From Okapia johnstoni (taxonomy: Eukaryota > Chordata > Mammalia > Artiodactyla > Giraffidae): 64,000 bases of DNA. The position numbers and the translations under genes are program-made. The DNA lies in contig CM044322.1 in the NCBI GenBank assembly GCA_024291935.2, positions 28,209,405 to 28,273,404 on the forward strand, given 5' to 3'. The notes under the pieces were generated by a model. It was not told the DNA's origin. It saw only the letters and a program-made list of their open reading frames with translations, and searched no databases. Positions 50,990 through 63,024 of this stretch are shown here, piece by piece; positions within the stretch are counted from its first letter, which is position 1; every line of letters starts with the position of its first letter.

Positions 50990-51145
50990 TGGGAGGAGGA
51001 GCTGGCTGCTCCTGTCTTCTCGGAAGAGGACAACAGTGAAAGGCTCCTTTTTTGCTGAAATCAGACGTTTCCACATCAGCCTCAGCTGCCGAGTTGCCAC
51101 AGTTACCGAATCCAGCACACGCTTTGCCGTGAGCATCTGGGCCTG
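50990..51145. promoter_or_regulatory. Candidate conserved element in MORN1 last intron
   Basis: Non-repetitive, moderately AT-rich sequence including CCTTTTTTGCTGAAATCAGA, CAGCTGCCGAGTTGCCACAG and GTTACCGAATCCAGCAC. Retained CpGs outside a CpG island hint at selection. Confidence 0.3.
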
Positions 51146-51251
51146 GGCCGTGTTGTGAGTTAGTCCTGGGGGTGTTTCAGCCTTTGGCCGGCAAGTGCGT
51201 CCCTGAGACCGAAACACCGGGCAATGTGGGGTCTCCGTGTCTCGCAGGAGC

Positions 51252-51270
51252 CTTTTTTTTTTTTTTTTTT
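51252..51270 (+). repeat. Poly(T) tract
   Basis: A run of about 19 T with no recognisable SINE body on either side. It separates two candidate conserved islands. Confidence 0.85.
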
Positions 51271-51289
51271 GAGCCTGTGCTTCTCTGGT

Positions 51290-51560
51290 TGTTGTGTGAA
51301 GTGAGCTTCATATTTAGTTCACACACCATGACTCAGAACGATGCAGAACGGTGGCCCCTTCCTCTGGAAACGGTGCATCCCCACTCAGCCTGCGACCCCG
51401 TGCCAGCCTCCGAGTGTCCCGGCACCCGCTGGCGTCATTGTCACCGATGAGCAAGCTAATTGCGGAGCGTTGGCAGATGCAGTGGCTCAAGGCCGCCTGC
51501 CCCCTGCCTGTTTGTTCTGCGTTTCTCATTTTCCTAGAGTTTTGTGGCCGCATCTCTGCC
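51290..51560. promoter_or_regulatory. Candidate conserved element in MORN1 last intron
   Basis: Contains CATATTTAGTTCACACACC, an AP-1/MARE-type ATGACTCAG, GGCGTCATTGTCACCGATG and AGCAAGCTAATTGCGGAGCG. It is non-repetitive, with mixed AT-rich and CpG-bearing text. Confidence 0.4.
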
Positions 51561-53959
51561 TGCCAGCCTCTGCTCTTTTGCATGGCTGTTTCCATGTGTG
51601 CCCTAGACTGGTGGCAAGAGGCGTCCATGGCACCCCGACCATGACTCCCAAGGGCTGATGAGCCTCACGCTGGGGTTGGAGGCCAGACCTTGGTGGGAGA
51701 TGGGAGTCTTGGAGGGCCTGAGTGGCCACATCCTCCCCTGGGCCTGGGTGTCTTCTCCAGAAGGAGGGTTCCTGTCTTTGGGGTTCCATGGCTAGATTGC
51801 CAGCCCAGGTCTGCTTTGCCTGACCACACCTCACAGGTTCCACCCCAGAAGGGGACCTCAGGTTAGGGGGGCGCTGGTGCCTCCTCGGGGGCTGCCCGGT
51901 GCTCAGGGCTCTCAGGTGGGTGAGGATCAGTCCAGCCCAAACTTCTGGAGCTGTGGGGCTTGGTGGGGAGATGGGGAGCAAGGGGCTCCCAGGAATTTCT
52001 CTGAAATCCAGCCTTCCTCCTGAGAAGGAACAGCTGAGGGATGTCCCCTTGCCTCCCTCCAGACCCCCACGCAGCCCTGCCTACTTCTTCGGATAGAAAC
52101 CTGAACTCAGCCTGGGTGAGCTCTGATCTCCTTGCCTGTAGGCCGGGTGGCTGTGGCCCCGGGTGTGTGACAGCCTGCACAGACAGAAAGGGAGGCACAC
52201 AGACAAAGCTCCAGGCCACGGTGCCTGCTGCCTGAGGGCCTCCTGCCTGCCCGGTGGCCCTGGCCTCTGTCCACATGTCAGAGTGTCTGCAGGCCCCTCA
52301 AGGGAGGGGACCCCCTGCGACCACACTGCTCCCCTGGCCTCAGGCCTGGCTGGGCGAGTCCCCACATGGACAGCCGCGGGACGTGGGTGGGCTCCACCCG
52401 GTTGCTCGCTCCCAGGCAAGGCCCTCGGTGCAGGAAGATTGCCATCCTAGACCAGGCCCCGGGCTCCATGGCATCTGAGTCATCTCAGGCCCCTGGGACA
52501 CCGGGCAGGTGGGTGGAGAAGGGATTCACACACCTGGGAGGCCTGGCTGTGGCCCAGCTGATGGGGAGGCCAGAGCAACCCCAGCACCGATGAGTGCTCC
52601 TACCTGCTGCCTCCTGCCTGGCCTTGCGCTATGGGCGTCGTCCCCCCGTGGTCCTGGCCTCTGGGCCTGCTGCCCACCTGTTAGAAGCAGCAGGTGAGGG
52701 CAGGGTTCAGCTCCCAGCTCTCCCATGCATGGCCTTGGTGTCAGGCTGGGCTGTCGGGGGTGTCCCATCCCTACCTCGCGGAGGCCCTCCAGAAACAGGA
52801 TGGCATGGTACCCTGGTGGTGGGGGCCCAAGGCGGACGTCGGAGAACTGGACGCAGCCCCGCTCTGCTCGCCGACGGCTCCCAGGACAGCGGGGCTCGTA
52901 TCTCCCAGCTGAGGGGAAAGAGGATTCCAGAAAAACGAAGGAAAAGGCCGTTTAAGTATCACAAAAGTCAGAAAGGACATTTCCCGTGGCCTCTCTGAAG
53001 TGGGACTTGTGTGGCTGAGGTTGTTGGCCCATGGATGGCCACATGGGCCTGGGGGGGCCTGGCGCTACTACCCAGAGTGCTGGCCACATGGCCATCTCCA
53101 GGTGAATGGCTGGGCTGGTGTAGACAGAGGGCTCCATGGGGCATGGTTTTGGGTCCACCGCCCCTCAATGCCCCTTTGTCTGCGGTCCACCACCAGGCTT
53201 GGCAGGTGGTGCTTTGCGGCTGAGGGGGTTTCCTGTCACAACACCTGTGCCACAGAGGCCCTGGGTGTCCTGGACAGGACTGGACAGGCCTCGGGTCAGA
53301 GGCCTTGTGCTCAGCCAGGCAGAGCCTGATGCCCTCTTCTGAACAGTATGACTAGAGGACATGCCTCCTTAATGAGGGCTGCCCCATGTGGTGACGTCAG
53401 GCCACACGCACAGAGCATGGAAGGGCCCACAGCCACCAGCCCCACAAGGATGGCCGCCCCCTCCAGGGGACCTGAAACCCTCTGGTGCTAGAGAACATCA
53501 GAGGGTTAGGTTTAATCTGCCTGTCCTGCCACGGGGACCCCACTGGGACCCCCGGCCACCCTGGCTTCCTCCAGCCCCTCTCCCAAGAGTCCTAAAGTGT
53601 GATGGCCACAGGGAGTGCTTCCACCCCTCCCCTTCCCTGTGTCTCTTCTGCCTGTGGGGGACCCTGTGGTGTGGTGCTGTGCAGGGCTACCCCACGACCG
53701 TCCCAAATAGACACACATCAGGCTTGCTCTCATATGGGGCTGGACTCAGGGCTCTCCTGACCACCCTGACACAAGTGGGGAGGAGCCTTGGGGAGGTGGC
53801 TGGACACTCCTGCCAGCCGACTCTGCAGGGTGGATCCTTAATCGGCCCCCTCGGGGTGGGGGGGATCTGGGTGAGTGGAGGGGTCTCTCCTCCATACTCT
53901 GGATGGGGCCCTGGGGTGCACGCTTTAACACCCCTTCCCTGGAGCCCAGCTTCTGCAGG

Positions 53960-54270
53960 GAGAGGTGGAGATGGACCCCAGAAGTATTTCCAAATTACAG
54001 GTGGGGAATTATTTCTCTTGGCGGGGTCTTAATCTCATTGTTACGGCACATTATAAAAGCAGAGTCTTTGCTCCCGCAAGGATGTCCTCTGTGCACGCTG
54101 TCTCCCTGTCAGTTTGGCTGCCCGGGCACCGTGGATGTCCTGGGCAGCGACGGGAACACCCTGCTGACGGAATCGTTTCCAGCTCTTAACGCACCGCGGC
54201 TTCCGTGCAGCTTTGCAGGAGCTAACGTCTCCCACCTCTGGGCGGTAAAGACCCTGCGCTGTGTCCTCTG
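53960..54270. promoter_or_regulatory. Candidate conserved element in MORN1 last intron
   Basis: AT-rich start (TTTCCAAATTACAGG, GGGAATTATTTCTC, TTAATCTCATTGTTACGG and ACATTATAAAAGC with TATAAAA at 54052-54058). A longer non-repetitive stretch keeps many CpGs (GCAGCGACGGGAAC, GACGGAATCG and AACGCACCGCGG). Confidence 0.45.
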
Positions 54271-55694
54271 CCAAGGTGACCGGCTAGTGGGCCCCAGAAG
54301 GAGCTGGGCTTGCTGAGGCCGCAGTTCCTCCTGGGCAGCAACTCAGATCTAGGCCCACAAAGCACTGTATCAGGGGGCCTGGCTGGAAACAGCTGGTGTG
54401 CAAGTCTGTGGATGTCCACACCAAGTTTGAGCTGCCGCCCCTGGGCTCTGGGCACCAACAGGGCTGCTGGAAGAGGATGGTCAGTCCTCCCGACCCTGCA
54501 GGCTGCCCGGAGCATGGATGCTCCTGTGTCTGCCCTGCAAGTGAGGAGGGACTGAGGAACTGAGGCTGGACCGTGGAGTGAGACCCCAGTGCTCTAGGGG
54601 CATACACGACCCTGAAACCAAGTGGTCAGATGTGGCGAGGAGGGGATGCCGAGACCCTGACAGCAGCTCAGGACCACCTCCGCCTGAGCCATGAGGGTGG
54701 GCACCCTGACCCCTAGGATGCCTGCTTACAGTCCAGGGACAGAAGAGGAAGGGCTCCAAGACCCTTTTGTTGAGAGTGATAGAACCCAGCTCTGTCAGCT
54801 GAAACCCCATAGGCAGCTCTACCTGCAGTCCTAGGAGGGAACCTTCTAGATTTGGGGACATGCGGACCCTGGCCTGGGGCTGGGGGCTAGGGCGGTCCCA
54901 CCAAAGGGGTGGGGGGTGGCCGCCTTTGGAGTTGGGATCATGGACACAGGAGACGGGGGAGGGGTGTCCATCTGCACAGACGCGCACTGCCTGTGCTGGA
55001 CGCCTGGCCTCTTCCTGCCACCTCCGCTCCCTGGTCTCATACCTCTCAGGGGGACCCCCCAGCTGCCCACTGCCCTCCCTGGTGATTGCCACCCCACCGA
55101 GCCTTTCAGCTCTAGGCTCTGGATGTCCAGTCCACCCCTCATGCTCCAGCGCATGGATCCATCTCTGCCTGTACCCTGAGCACGAGCCGGTCCTGTCCTT
55201 GCTCATGGCTGAGCCGTGCTGAGCCCTCTGGTCTTTGGTGCTGCTGGCCTCTGCCCAAGCATCCCTATCAGGTCCTTGCTGTGGGTGTGATGACCCCTCC
55301 CCACCCTGTCTGCCCTGTGTCCAACCTGGTCCCGAGAGTTTGAACCACCCACAGGAGAGGCAGGTGCCCCACGGGAGGGAGGACTCCACTTCTGACAACA
55401 GACTTGGCTGCAGAGACCCTGCCAGGCCCCTGGCTGCCCACTGCCTTCCCTGGTGGGGACAGACTAGCCGTTCTCCCGGTCGAGTGTGCATGGGCCAAGT
55501 GGCCACTTCAAGTGTACCCGAGTCCTGAGGATGCTGCAGGAGAGGGAGAGAGCCCTATCCCTCGTGTCCTGAAAGGGTCATCACTCCTGGGTGAGGGTCC
55601 TGCCTGGGCCTCTGGGGCCCTTGGGGCGGCTCCTGGTGCGTTTCTGCGGCCTCCCCAGCCAGGTGGCCCCATGAGCAGGTTCGCGACTCCAGCT

Positions 55695-55990
55695 CTCTGG
55701 AGTGACTTCCGAACCTTTCTGTCGATTTTAATTACATCAATTACAGCTTTATCAGCAAGATAAAGGTCACTGTGCTGCCTCCAGGGAGCAGGAGGCTGAG
55801 CTGGCCAGGGAGAGCGGGCAGCTTGACCTCTCCAGGAGGGAAATGCCAATTAATTATCTTTTTACAGCCGACTCAATTAGACTCCCTAATCACCTGTGTA
55901 GGACACAGAGGAGGCGCAGAGACCTCAGGAATAAGCGCCGCTGCTGTGGGCCTGGTGTCTCTGGGACAGCTGGCTCCAGGCGGGATGTTT
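55695..55990. promoter_or_regulatory. Strong candidate developmental enhancer in MORN1 last intron
   Basis: Dense homeodomain-type cores occur in two clusters. The first is GATTTTAATTACATCAATTA, then AGCTTTATCAGCAAGATAAA beside GGTCA. The second is GCCAATTAATTATC, then ACTCAATTAGACTCCCTAAT. A GC-rich middle of about 70 bp joins them. No repeat is recognised. The clusters face each other in a way often seen in ultraconserved vertebrate elements. Confidence 0.55.
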
Positions 55991-57709
55991 GCTCCCTTGC
56001 AAGACTTGAGCCCCTAGGAGGTTATCAGCCTGAAGAGGACGAGCTGGCCCATCTGTTGGTGACCAGACACACCATGCCAGTCTCAAGGCAGACCCCATCA
56101 GCAAGGGGCTGGCTGGTTACAGAGATGGACACGCTGGCAGCCAGCAGCTGGGGAAGCAGGGAGGTCCATGCGCGAAGGACACCTGGGGCCCTGGGTCTTG
56201 ATGGCCAGGGGCAGAGGAGGCAGCTTGAGGGCTGGGGGGCCTCCCCGCCCTTCTCCAGCTGCCCAGGACCTGGGCGACGGCTCCCTCTGATTTGTGTGCC
56301 AGCCCTTTGGGCCCTTTTTTGTCCCTGGGTGTACACAACTCTGCTAGGGCCTTGGGGTCTGGCCTGGAGGGTCTGTCTTCAGCCGGTCAGCTGCCTCCCC
56401 ACCTGGCACTGGTATGCACACACGCACATGCGCACACACAAGTCCTGACTCTCACACGCCCCTGCCCAAGAGGTCTCCAGCCCCAGGGCCACTGCCCTGT
56501 GACCCTCTCCACGGGCTGCCTGGTGCCAACCTGTGGGTGTGGTTGAGGGTGCCGACCCCACCCCCGAACAACAGAGCTGCCCCCACAGACCAGGCCTCGG
56601 TCCTGTCAGTGGTGTTTGCCTGGGAGGGCTTCCTAACATCTGTCAAAAACCTCTTGAGCGACCCCTCCACAGGGCCCCTCCTCAGCCCTGCTGTGGTTCC
56701 CGGGGGAAGGGGAGGGGGAGGAAAGAGGAAGTGCCACCCCCGCCCCCCCCCAGTCACTGGAAGCTGCCCAGGCTCCTCCATATACATTTGGTGAACCAGC
56801 CGGAGGGAGCAACCTGGATGTCTGGGCAAGCTCCCCCAACAGCCGTCCTGGCGGCCACGTCCTGCAGAGCCGTCTGGGCTTCACTTCCCATGCAGTAGGC
56901 CCGAGGGCTGGGGCTCCCCTGGCAATGGACCCATGCTACTGTCCAGGGAGACGACAGTGACAGAAACACTGCAGTCAGGGATGAGCGAGCTGCTGACATC
57001 TGACAGGTCAGTCTGTCCTGTTGGCTGATGGGGTGAGCGGTGTGGCTGGGAGAATCAAGTGCACCCTGAGCCCCCCAGGTGACCAGAGGCAGAGCAGGGA
57101 TCCCTAGCCCCTCTCAGTCCTGCCCTCCTGACCTTGGAGCCAGGAGTCAATTCTGGTGTCCGTGAACCACTTGATACCAGGAGATGGTCCAGGACAGGAG
57201 GAGGTAAGAAAGGCTGTGGGTCTTGGTTGTTTGAGGCCACAACTGCCTCAAAACCCTGCAGGTGGGTTCATGTGGCAGGGACCAGAATGGATGGGCCACT
57301 GTCCCCCAAGCATGGCTGACATCCATCCAGAGTCCTGCCTTCTGACCCCACCTGGCACCCCCTGGACAACACATCCTAAGGTTAGGCTGTGACCATCCTT
57401 CACCAAGTGGGGATTGTTTCTGTACAGGAAACAAAGCCAGAGCCTCATCCATTGCCTCCTGGCTCCTCCCCATCTCCCAGGGTCCCCGTCCACCTGGGCC
57501 TTTCTCCAGCTTCGCTGTTGGTCACCTCCACTGGCTCCTCCAACCCCAAACACGCTCCTCTGTAGACCTCCTTCCACACCTTGTTTGGATGCTGATACCC
57601 TGAGGAGTGAAGCCTGCTTCTCCTGGACAGTCTCTCCTGGTTCTTATGGCCTCAGTTCTTAGGTGTCCTTAGGACCAGGTCTGCCTGATGCATTGTCCTT
57701 ACCACCCTG

Positions 57710-57912
57710 ACTACCACGATCATCCCCATCTCCATCATCAGCATCTTCATCAACACCATCATCATCCTCATCACCACCACTTCACCATCTTCATCACTGT
57801 CACCACCATCACCACCATCATATCATCACCATTACCATCATCATCATCATCATCATCATCACCACCACCACCATCACCACCATCATCATCACCGTCATCA
57901 CCACCACGACTA
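57710..57912 (+). repeat. (CAT/CAC)n trinucleotide microsatellite
   Basis: About 200 bp of ATC/ACC triplets, nearly pure ATC at about 57837-57862. Open frames through it give artificial His/Ser/Pro-rich peptides. Confidence 0.95.
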
Positions 57913-57944
57913 TTCTCACCTCCATGGTAGGGTCACTCTGCACT

Positions 57945-58075
57945 CTCCAGGGGCCAGGTCCTTTGCTAAGCTCTTCCCAGGTGGTTTACACACATGGAAC
58001 CCTCAACTCAGCCTAGAAGAGGAGCCATCGTCTCCCTGTTTACACAGGAGGAAACTGAGGACAGCCAGCTCTGGC
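57945..58075 (-). mobile_element. MIR-family SINE fragment
   Basis: GGTCCTTTGCTAAGCTCTTC, then TGTTTACACAGGAGGAAACT and GAGGACAGC match the complement of the ancient MIR consensus. It is strongly diverged. Confidence 0.55.
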
Positions 58076-58464
58076 CAAGGTGCTGCTGCTCTGCTGGTGC
58101 CACCAGGGTGGAGGCAGGTGCACAGAGCTTGTCTCTGAAGAGCCCCGGGCTGGGCCTGCAGTTCCCTCAGGAGCCCCTGCAAGGGCACCCTCTTCCACCT
58201 TGGTTGTACTTGTCCAGGCTGCCTGCACCTGGGATGGAGACATGGGCCTAAGATCAGCCCCAGAAACAAATTCTCCATGTGGGGAACATGGAGCCTTATT
58301 TGTAACTGGGCCCTCTTCCCAGCTGGGGGACTTGGCTTATTTTTTTTAATAAAGAGATTTTCAAACTCAAGAATTTCCAGGCCAGCCAGGGGACTGTAAC
58401 CTGGCCTGGCCTGGCCTGGGAGGGGTGGCCATGTGGAATCTCCAGTTCCCCTGGTGGGTGGCTG

Positions 58465-58980
58465 CAGAAATACTCCTTTCCCAATTTTGAACCAGTCTGT
58501 TCCATATCTGGTTATAACTGTTGCTTTTTGACCCACATACAGGTTTCTCAGGAGACAGGTAAGGTGGTCTGGTACTCCCATCTCTTTAAGAATTTTCCAG
58601 TTTGCTGTGATCCACACAATCAAAGGCTTTAATGTAGTCAATGAAGCAGATGTTTTTCTGGAACTCCCTTGATTTCTCCAAAATCCAGTGAATGTTGGCA
58701 ATTTGATCTCTGGTTCCTCTGCCTTTTCTTAATCTAGCTTGCACATCTGGAAATTCTCGGTTCATGTACTGTTGAAGCCTAGTTTGAAGGATTTTGAGCA
58801 TAACCTGCTAGCATGTGAAATGAGTGCAATTGTATGGTAATTTGAACATTCTTTGGCATTGCCCTTCTTTGGGATTGGAATGAAAACCGACCTTTTCCGA
58901 TCTTGTGGCCACTGCTGAGTTTTCCAAATTTGGTGGCATAACCAGTACAGCGCTGTAGCAGCTCCTGGAGGTGCCCACTA
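58465..58980 (-). mobile_element. BovB (RTE) LINE reverse-transcriptase fragment, frame broken
   Basis: On the minus strand the text codes parts of the BovB reverse transcriptase: ARLRKGRGTRDQIANIHWIL and ICFIDYIKAFDCVDHSKLE (the FxxYxxAFDxVD core), then MGVPDHLTCLLRNLYVGQ and YGTDWFKIGKGV. These lie in two different frames, so a frameshift separates them near 58600. The copy is inactive. Confidence 0.92.
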
Positions 58981-59703
58981 GCTCACAGGTTCCCATCCAT
59001 CCCCCAGTCCTTAGCCAGAGACTGAAAAGCAGCCAATGGCCCCTGGGTGTTCCCTGTGTGTTCATTTTGTCTCATGCAAGTGGCTCGCTATGCAGCAGCC
59101 TCATTCTGGGTAGAGGAATGGGGGTGGGTGGGGCCCAGACCCCAGGAGTGGCCCATGGAAGCTCGTCCAAGTTCTCTCCTATAGAGATGTGTCCTTTCAC
59201 ATGCTGGGAACTTGCCATTTCTGAAGCTGCCACTTTGATGACACCCGTCCTGGGGGTCTCAGATGGCTCTGGTCAGAGGCCTCAGGGGCCATGAAGTGGC
59301 CTGAAGCAGGGCAACTGGCAGCTGCTTTCCACCATGAGGGTCACTGCAGGGAGCAGTCAGCAGGCAGGGAAGCTGGATGGCCGCGGGGGAGGCCTGGGGT
59401 CTCCAGGGGCAGAAGCTTGTCTTTCTGAGTGATTGAGTCAGCCTCAGACTGGGTAGGGCTTGTACTTCCTCACGAGAAGGAACTCACGTGCTTCTGTTCT
59501 TCCAGAAAAGAGTGGAGAGGTGTTTGTCGCTCTCTCTAGGAGGCCATCAGGCCAGGGAGCTTGTGGCTGGCATGAGGGGCCTGGCCTAGGTCATGCTGTT
59601 TCTGCCTCCAGCCCCCTTCTGCACAGGGCAGGGCTGGCACAAGACCCTAGGCTCTGAGGAAGGAAGGAACTGTGTCAGCAAACTTCCTTTAAAGAGAAAA
59701 AGT

Positions 59704-59912
59704 GGGACTTCCCTGGTGGTCCAGCGGTTAAGAATTTGCCTTCCAATTCAGGGGACACAGGTTTGATCCTTCATCAGAGAACTAAGATTTACATGCCATG
59801 GGACAAGTAACCCTTTGGGCCACAACTACTGAGCCCACACTCTAAAATCCACATGCCACAACTAGAGAGACAGCTGTATTCCACAGGAAAGACCCAGCAC
59901 AGCCAAAAAAAA
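59704..59912 (+). mobile_element. CHR-2-type tRNA-derived SINE
   Basis: GGGACTTCCCTGGTGGTCCA and GCGGTTAAGAATTTGCC form the tRNA-like head. GGTTTGATCCTTCATCAGAG is the B-box region. The end is GCACAGCCAAAAAAAAGG. This family is shared by ruminants, hippos and whales. Confidence 0.88.
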
Positions 59913-60105
59913 GGTGCTGATTCCGAGGCTTCGAGAAAAGGCTTGGAGGGGCTCCAGCCACCAGGTGCCTGGGAGCAGCTGGCGGTGGGTGGGTGGGGGT
60001 TGGGGGGTGGGGGGTTTTAGGGGGCAAGACCTGAGGAGGCCACGAGACTTACCGTCTTCCCTGCACTGCTCCGGGAACCATGCCCTGACTGAGGGGTGAG
60101 AGTGC

Positions 60106-60250
60106 ACAGTCACACACACACACACACAAGAGCATGCACACACTCACACACTCATTCACACACGGGACTCAGTCACAGGGAAAACACTCTCCCCAGTGCA
60201 AGGCCCCCAGACTCCAATGCACACACACACATACGCGTGTACAGACTTAC
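60106..60250 (+). repeat. (CA)n microsatellite and degenerate CA-rich flank
   Basis: A pure CA run is centred near 60115. It is followed by CACTCACACACTCATTCAC and a second short CA run near 60225. Confidence 0.85.
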
Positions 60251-61734
60251 ATGTGCACCACCCCCCCACAAGTGCAGCCCCTCAGCTGGTCCAGGCCCCT
60301 CCTCCTAGTCACCCAGTCCTGACTCTGCCCCCATCCCTGGGGCCCAGCTCAGGCCCACCCTGCTGCCCCCGGGACCACAGTAACCCCTCAAGTAGACCCC
60401 TTCCTCCATCCTGAGTGCCTTCGGCATATGCTTCCCAACAGAGGCCAGGTCCTGGCCTCTCGCGGGGAGCTCTGGACAAGTTAGGGCACCCACCTTGCCT
60501 CCCGCCCTCCATAGTCTCCTGGTTGAAGCTGCTATTGGATCCCAGGGGCCATACCCTATGCCACGAGCCCCCATGCTTCCCCTCCGGGCCGTGGACCCAT
60601 CAGCCAGCCGCGGCATCTCAGTCAGTCAGTGCAGGAGCCTGGCCCAGCACGGTGTTCTGGGTGGCCCCTGTGGACAGGGGCCTGCAGGCAGCACTGTGGC
60701 TGACGGAGGAAGCCAAGGGTTCGGTGACATAGTGGGGTGACGAGGGGGGGGCATAAACTGTTCTTGTGGCAACCCCTGGGGTGAGGCTGCAGACAGGCAG
60801 GGGCTCTGACCACAGAAGATGGGCAGCCCCACAGGGGGCACCCAGGTGGGAGGCAGAAGGGGTGACGGAGGAGGGCCACCCCATCTGATTCTGGAAGCTG
60901 CCAGCAGCCACTGGCTAGTTAGTTGGCTTCTTGGTCAGAATCTGAACGTGAGGGAGACCAGGAAGCAAATAAGTGACCACCCCAGCTGGTCTGGTGGTTC
61001 TAAGTGGTCTGGGCCCCCATGACTCCCAAGGTCATGAAGAGAGTCCACTGGACGATCCCAGAAGTGGGGTCCTTGCCCCAGAGGCTACGACCTGGGGCTG
61101 AGATGGGGGCCAGGCTGGCGCCATGTTGCCGGGAGGCTCATTCGGGTCACCCATGGTTCAGTCCTTTCTAAGGACACAGGTGCACCCAGCGTGAGCATCC
61201 ACATGGGTGCAGGTTCGTGGCCATGCCAGACCTTGGCTGCACAGGGAGCCTGGGTGCACACTCGCCTCCCTTCTTCTCTCCACCCCGTGCAGCCCACTGG
61301 ACAGACGCCAGAGACCCACTGTCAGGGGCCGAAGTGCATAGGGTGTCCGAGGCAGCGCCAGAGTCCTTCTGCTGCCCATGCCCATGGTGCTGCAAAACAC
61401 ACAGAGGGGCTAGTGCCCTGCAGCTCCTGGCCAGCCTCAGACCAGGCGTCCAGTCGTGGGAAGGAGGGGCTGGAGGGGGCTCCCACTGGGCGCTGGAGGT
61501 CAGGCCCCCACTGCTCTGCAGACAGGCCCCTCTTCCTCCCTGGGCTCCCAGACCGCAGGATTGCCGCAGGGCCAGAGGGCTGTGTCCAGGAGAGCCACCA
61601 GGGAGGGCACCCCCTGAGGCCCTGGCTCCCAGAAGCTGTGGTCTCGGGGGCCTGAAGCCCCTACCCCTCTGATGCTGGTTCCAGGCAGACAGCCCCCTCC
61701 CATCTGAGTTCACTTCCCTTGTCCTCCATGGCAT

Positions 61735-62660
61735 CGGCCCTGGAAGCAGCGCGGAATCTTTTTATATTTCCCTGGGACGTTCCTTCTAGCTGGGACAATT
61801 CCTAGACGAGAAATTTATAGCACAAATTTTCCTTTAAAAATATGGATCTTTCATGCTATTCTGCCATAATTAACCATAGACAATTAATATTAAAATGTGT
61901 TATCACCCCAAGAGGCAATGAAATTTCCAGATCTCTGCTATGCATTCCGTCACTTTTATTGGCAAGACTGTATTAGCGGCAAAGGGCACCTTGATTTTTA
62001 AAATCGTCTCACAGATCCCTTCTGATGGGCACTCAAAACCATGTTCAACAGTGAAAATGAGGGCCACTCAGATCAACTGGAAACATTTCCTGGTAGGGTT
62101 TTGTGCATTAAAAAAACCCAAAAAAACAACAAAACAGCAATCTGAGGTTCTCCCTCCCTGCTTTGGCGTTTTTTAGGTTCCCAAATCCAATTTACAGGGG
62201 ATTGTCTGAGCCACCCAGGCTCTGCCAGCCTGACAATGTCCCTCCAGCAATTAGCAGCACCTGCATTAGGATTCAATGGGCTTAAATTACTGGGGGGTGA
62301 GGCAGACACCCTACTGACAACAATTAACACAAAAGGGCTGCACCATTTAAAGCTGTGGGTGGGAATTACAAAAGGTTAAGAGACTAAATATAAAAAAAAT
62401 TTTTGAATATAAAATCAATGTGCTTTGTTACAAAAATCTGGGTGCTATAATTTAACCAAATTAGGGTTTAGAATATCTGGCAATAGGCCACATCTATGAC
62501 ATCGTCTTTTATTCTCAACAAAAAGCAACTTGTCTATTCAAAAGTTAAAAACAATTAAACAACTGAAATATTTCATGTCAACAAAATAATACAACACAGA
62601 GTTTTGAATTACGTACTACTGACATTAGGCCTTTGGAAAGGGAAAGCATTTTCTCTCCTC
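61735..62660. promoter_or_regulatory. Large AT-rich candidate conserved block (about 0.9 kb)
   Basis: This is the longest AT-rich non-repetitive block in the window, set between GC-rich flanks. Sub-blocks include GGAATCTTTTTATATTTCCC, CATAGACAATTAATATT, CACTTTTATTGGCAAGAC (inverted CCAAT), CTCCAGCAATTAGCAGC, GGGCTTAAATTACTGG and AAAGTTAAAAACAATTAAAC. No SINE, LINE or coding exon is recognised. It looks like two or three adjacent conserved elements. Confidence 0.5.
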
Positions 62661-63024
62661 GGTTCACGTATTTGTATAATTGGAAGCCAAGTTCTCAGAG
62701 GTTCGTTTTCTTAATTGCCTGCAGGATGCGGGAGTAGAATGCTGACCCGCCAATCTGTGAGAGCCTGGCCCCAGTGGGGCAGGTGAGGGCTGAGCCCCCA
62801 GGGCAGGGGGCCTGCGGGAGGCTGGGGTAGGGGGTGAGACCCTGAGTGGGGGTGCTTCCCAGTGGCCCCTCCTTTGTAAACAGGCATTGGCTCCGGGCAC
62901 CCACAGTTCTGAACCACTGACCAGGAGGCTACATTTTCTTCTGCCCAGAGAAGTCTGGGGTACAGGGTGGGGGCACAGGGGTGCCGAGCCCCTGTAGCTG
63001 CTCCTGCCGGTGGGGGTCTGTGCT

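Noticed and set aside
54481..55506. 341-residue open frame on the minus strand
   Set aside because: GC-rich intron of MORN1. The translation does not resemble MORN1 or any family I know, and the frame is open because stops are rare.
57688..57930. His/Ser/Pro-rich open frame
   Set aside because: It is a translation of the (CAT/CAC)n microsatellite.
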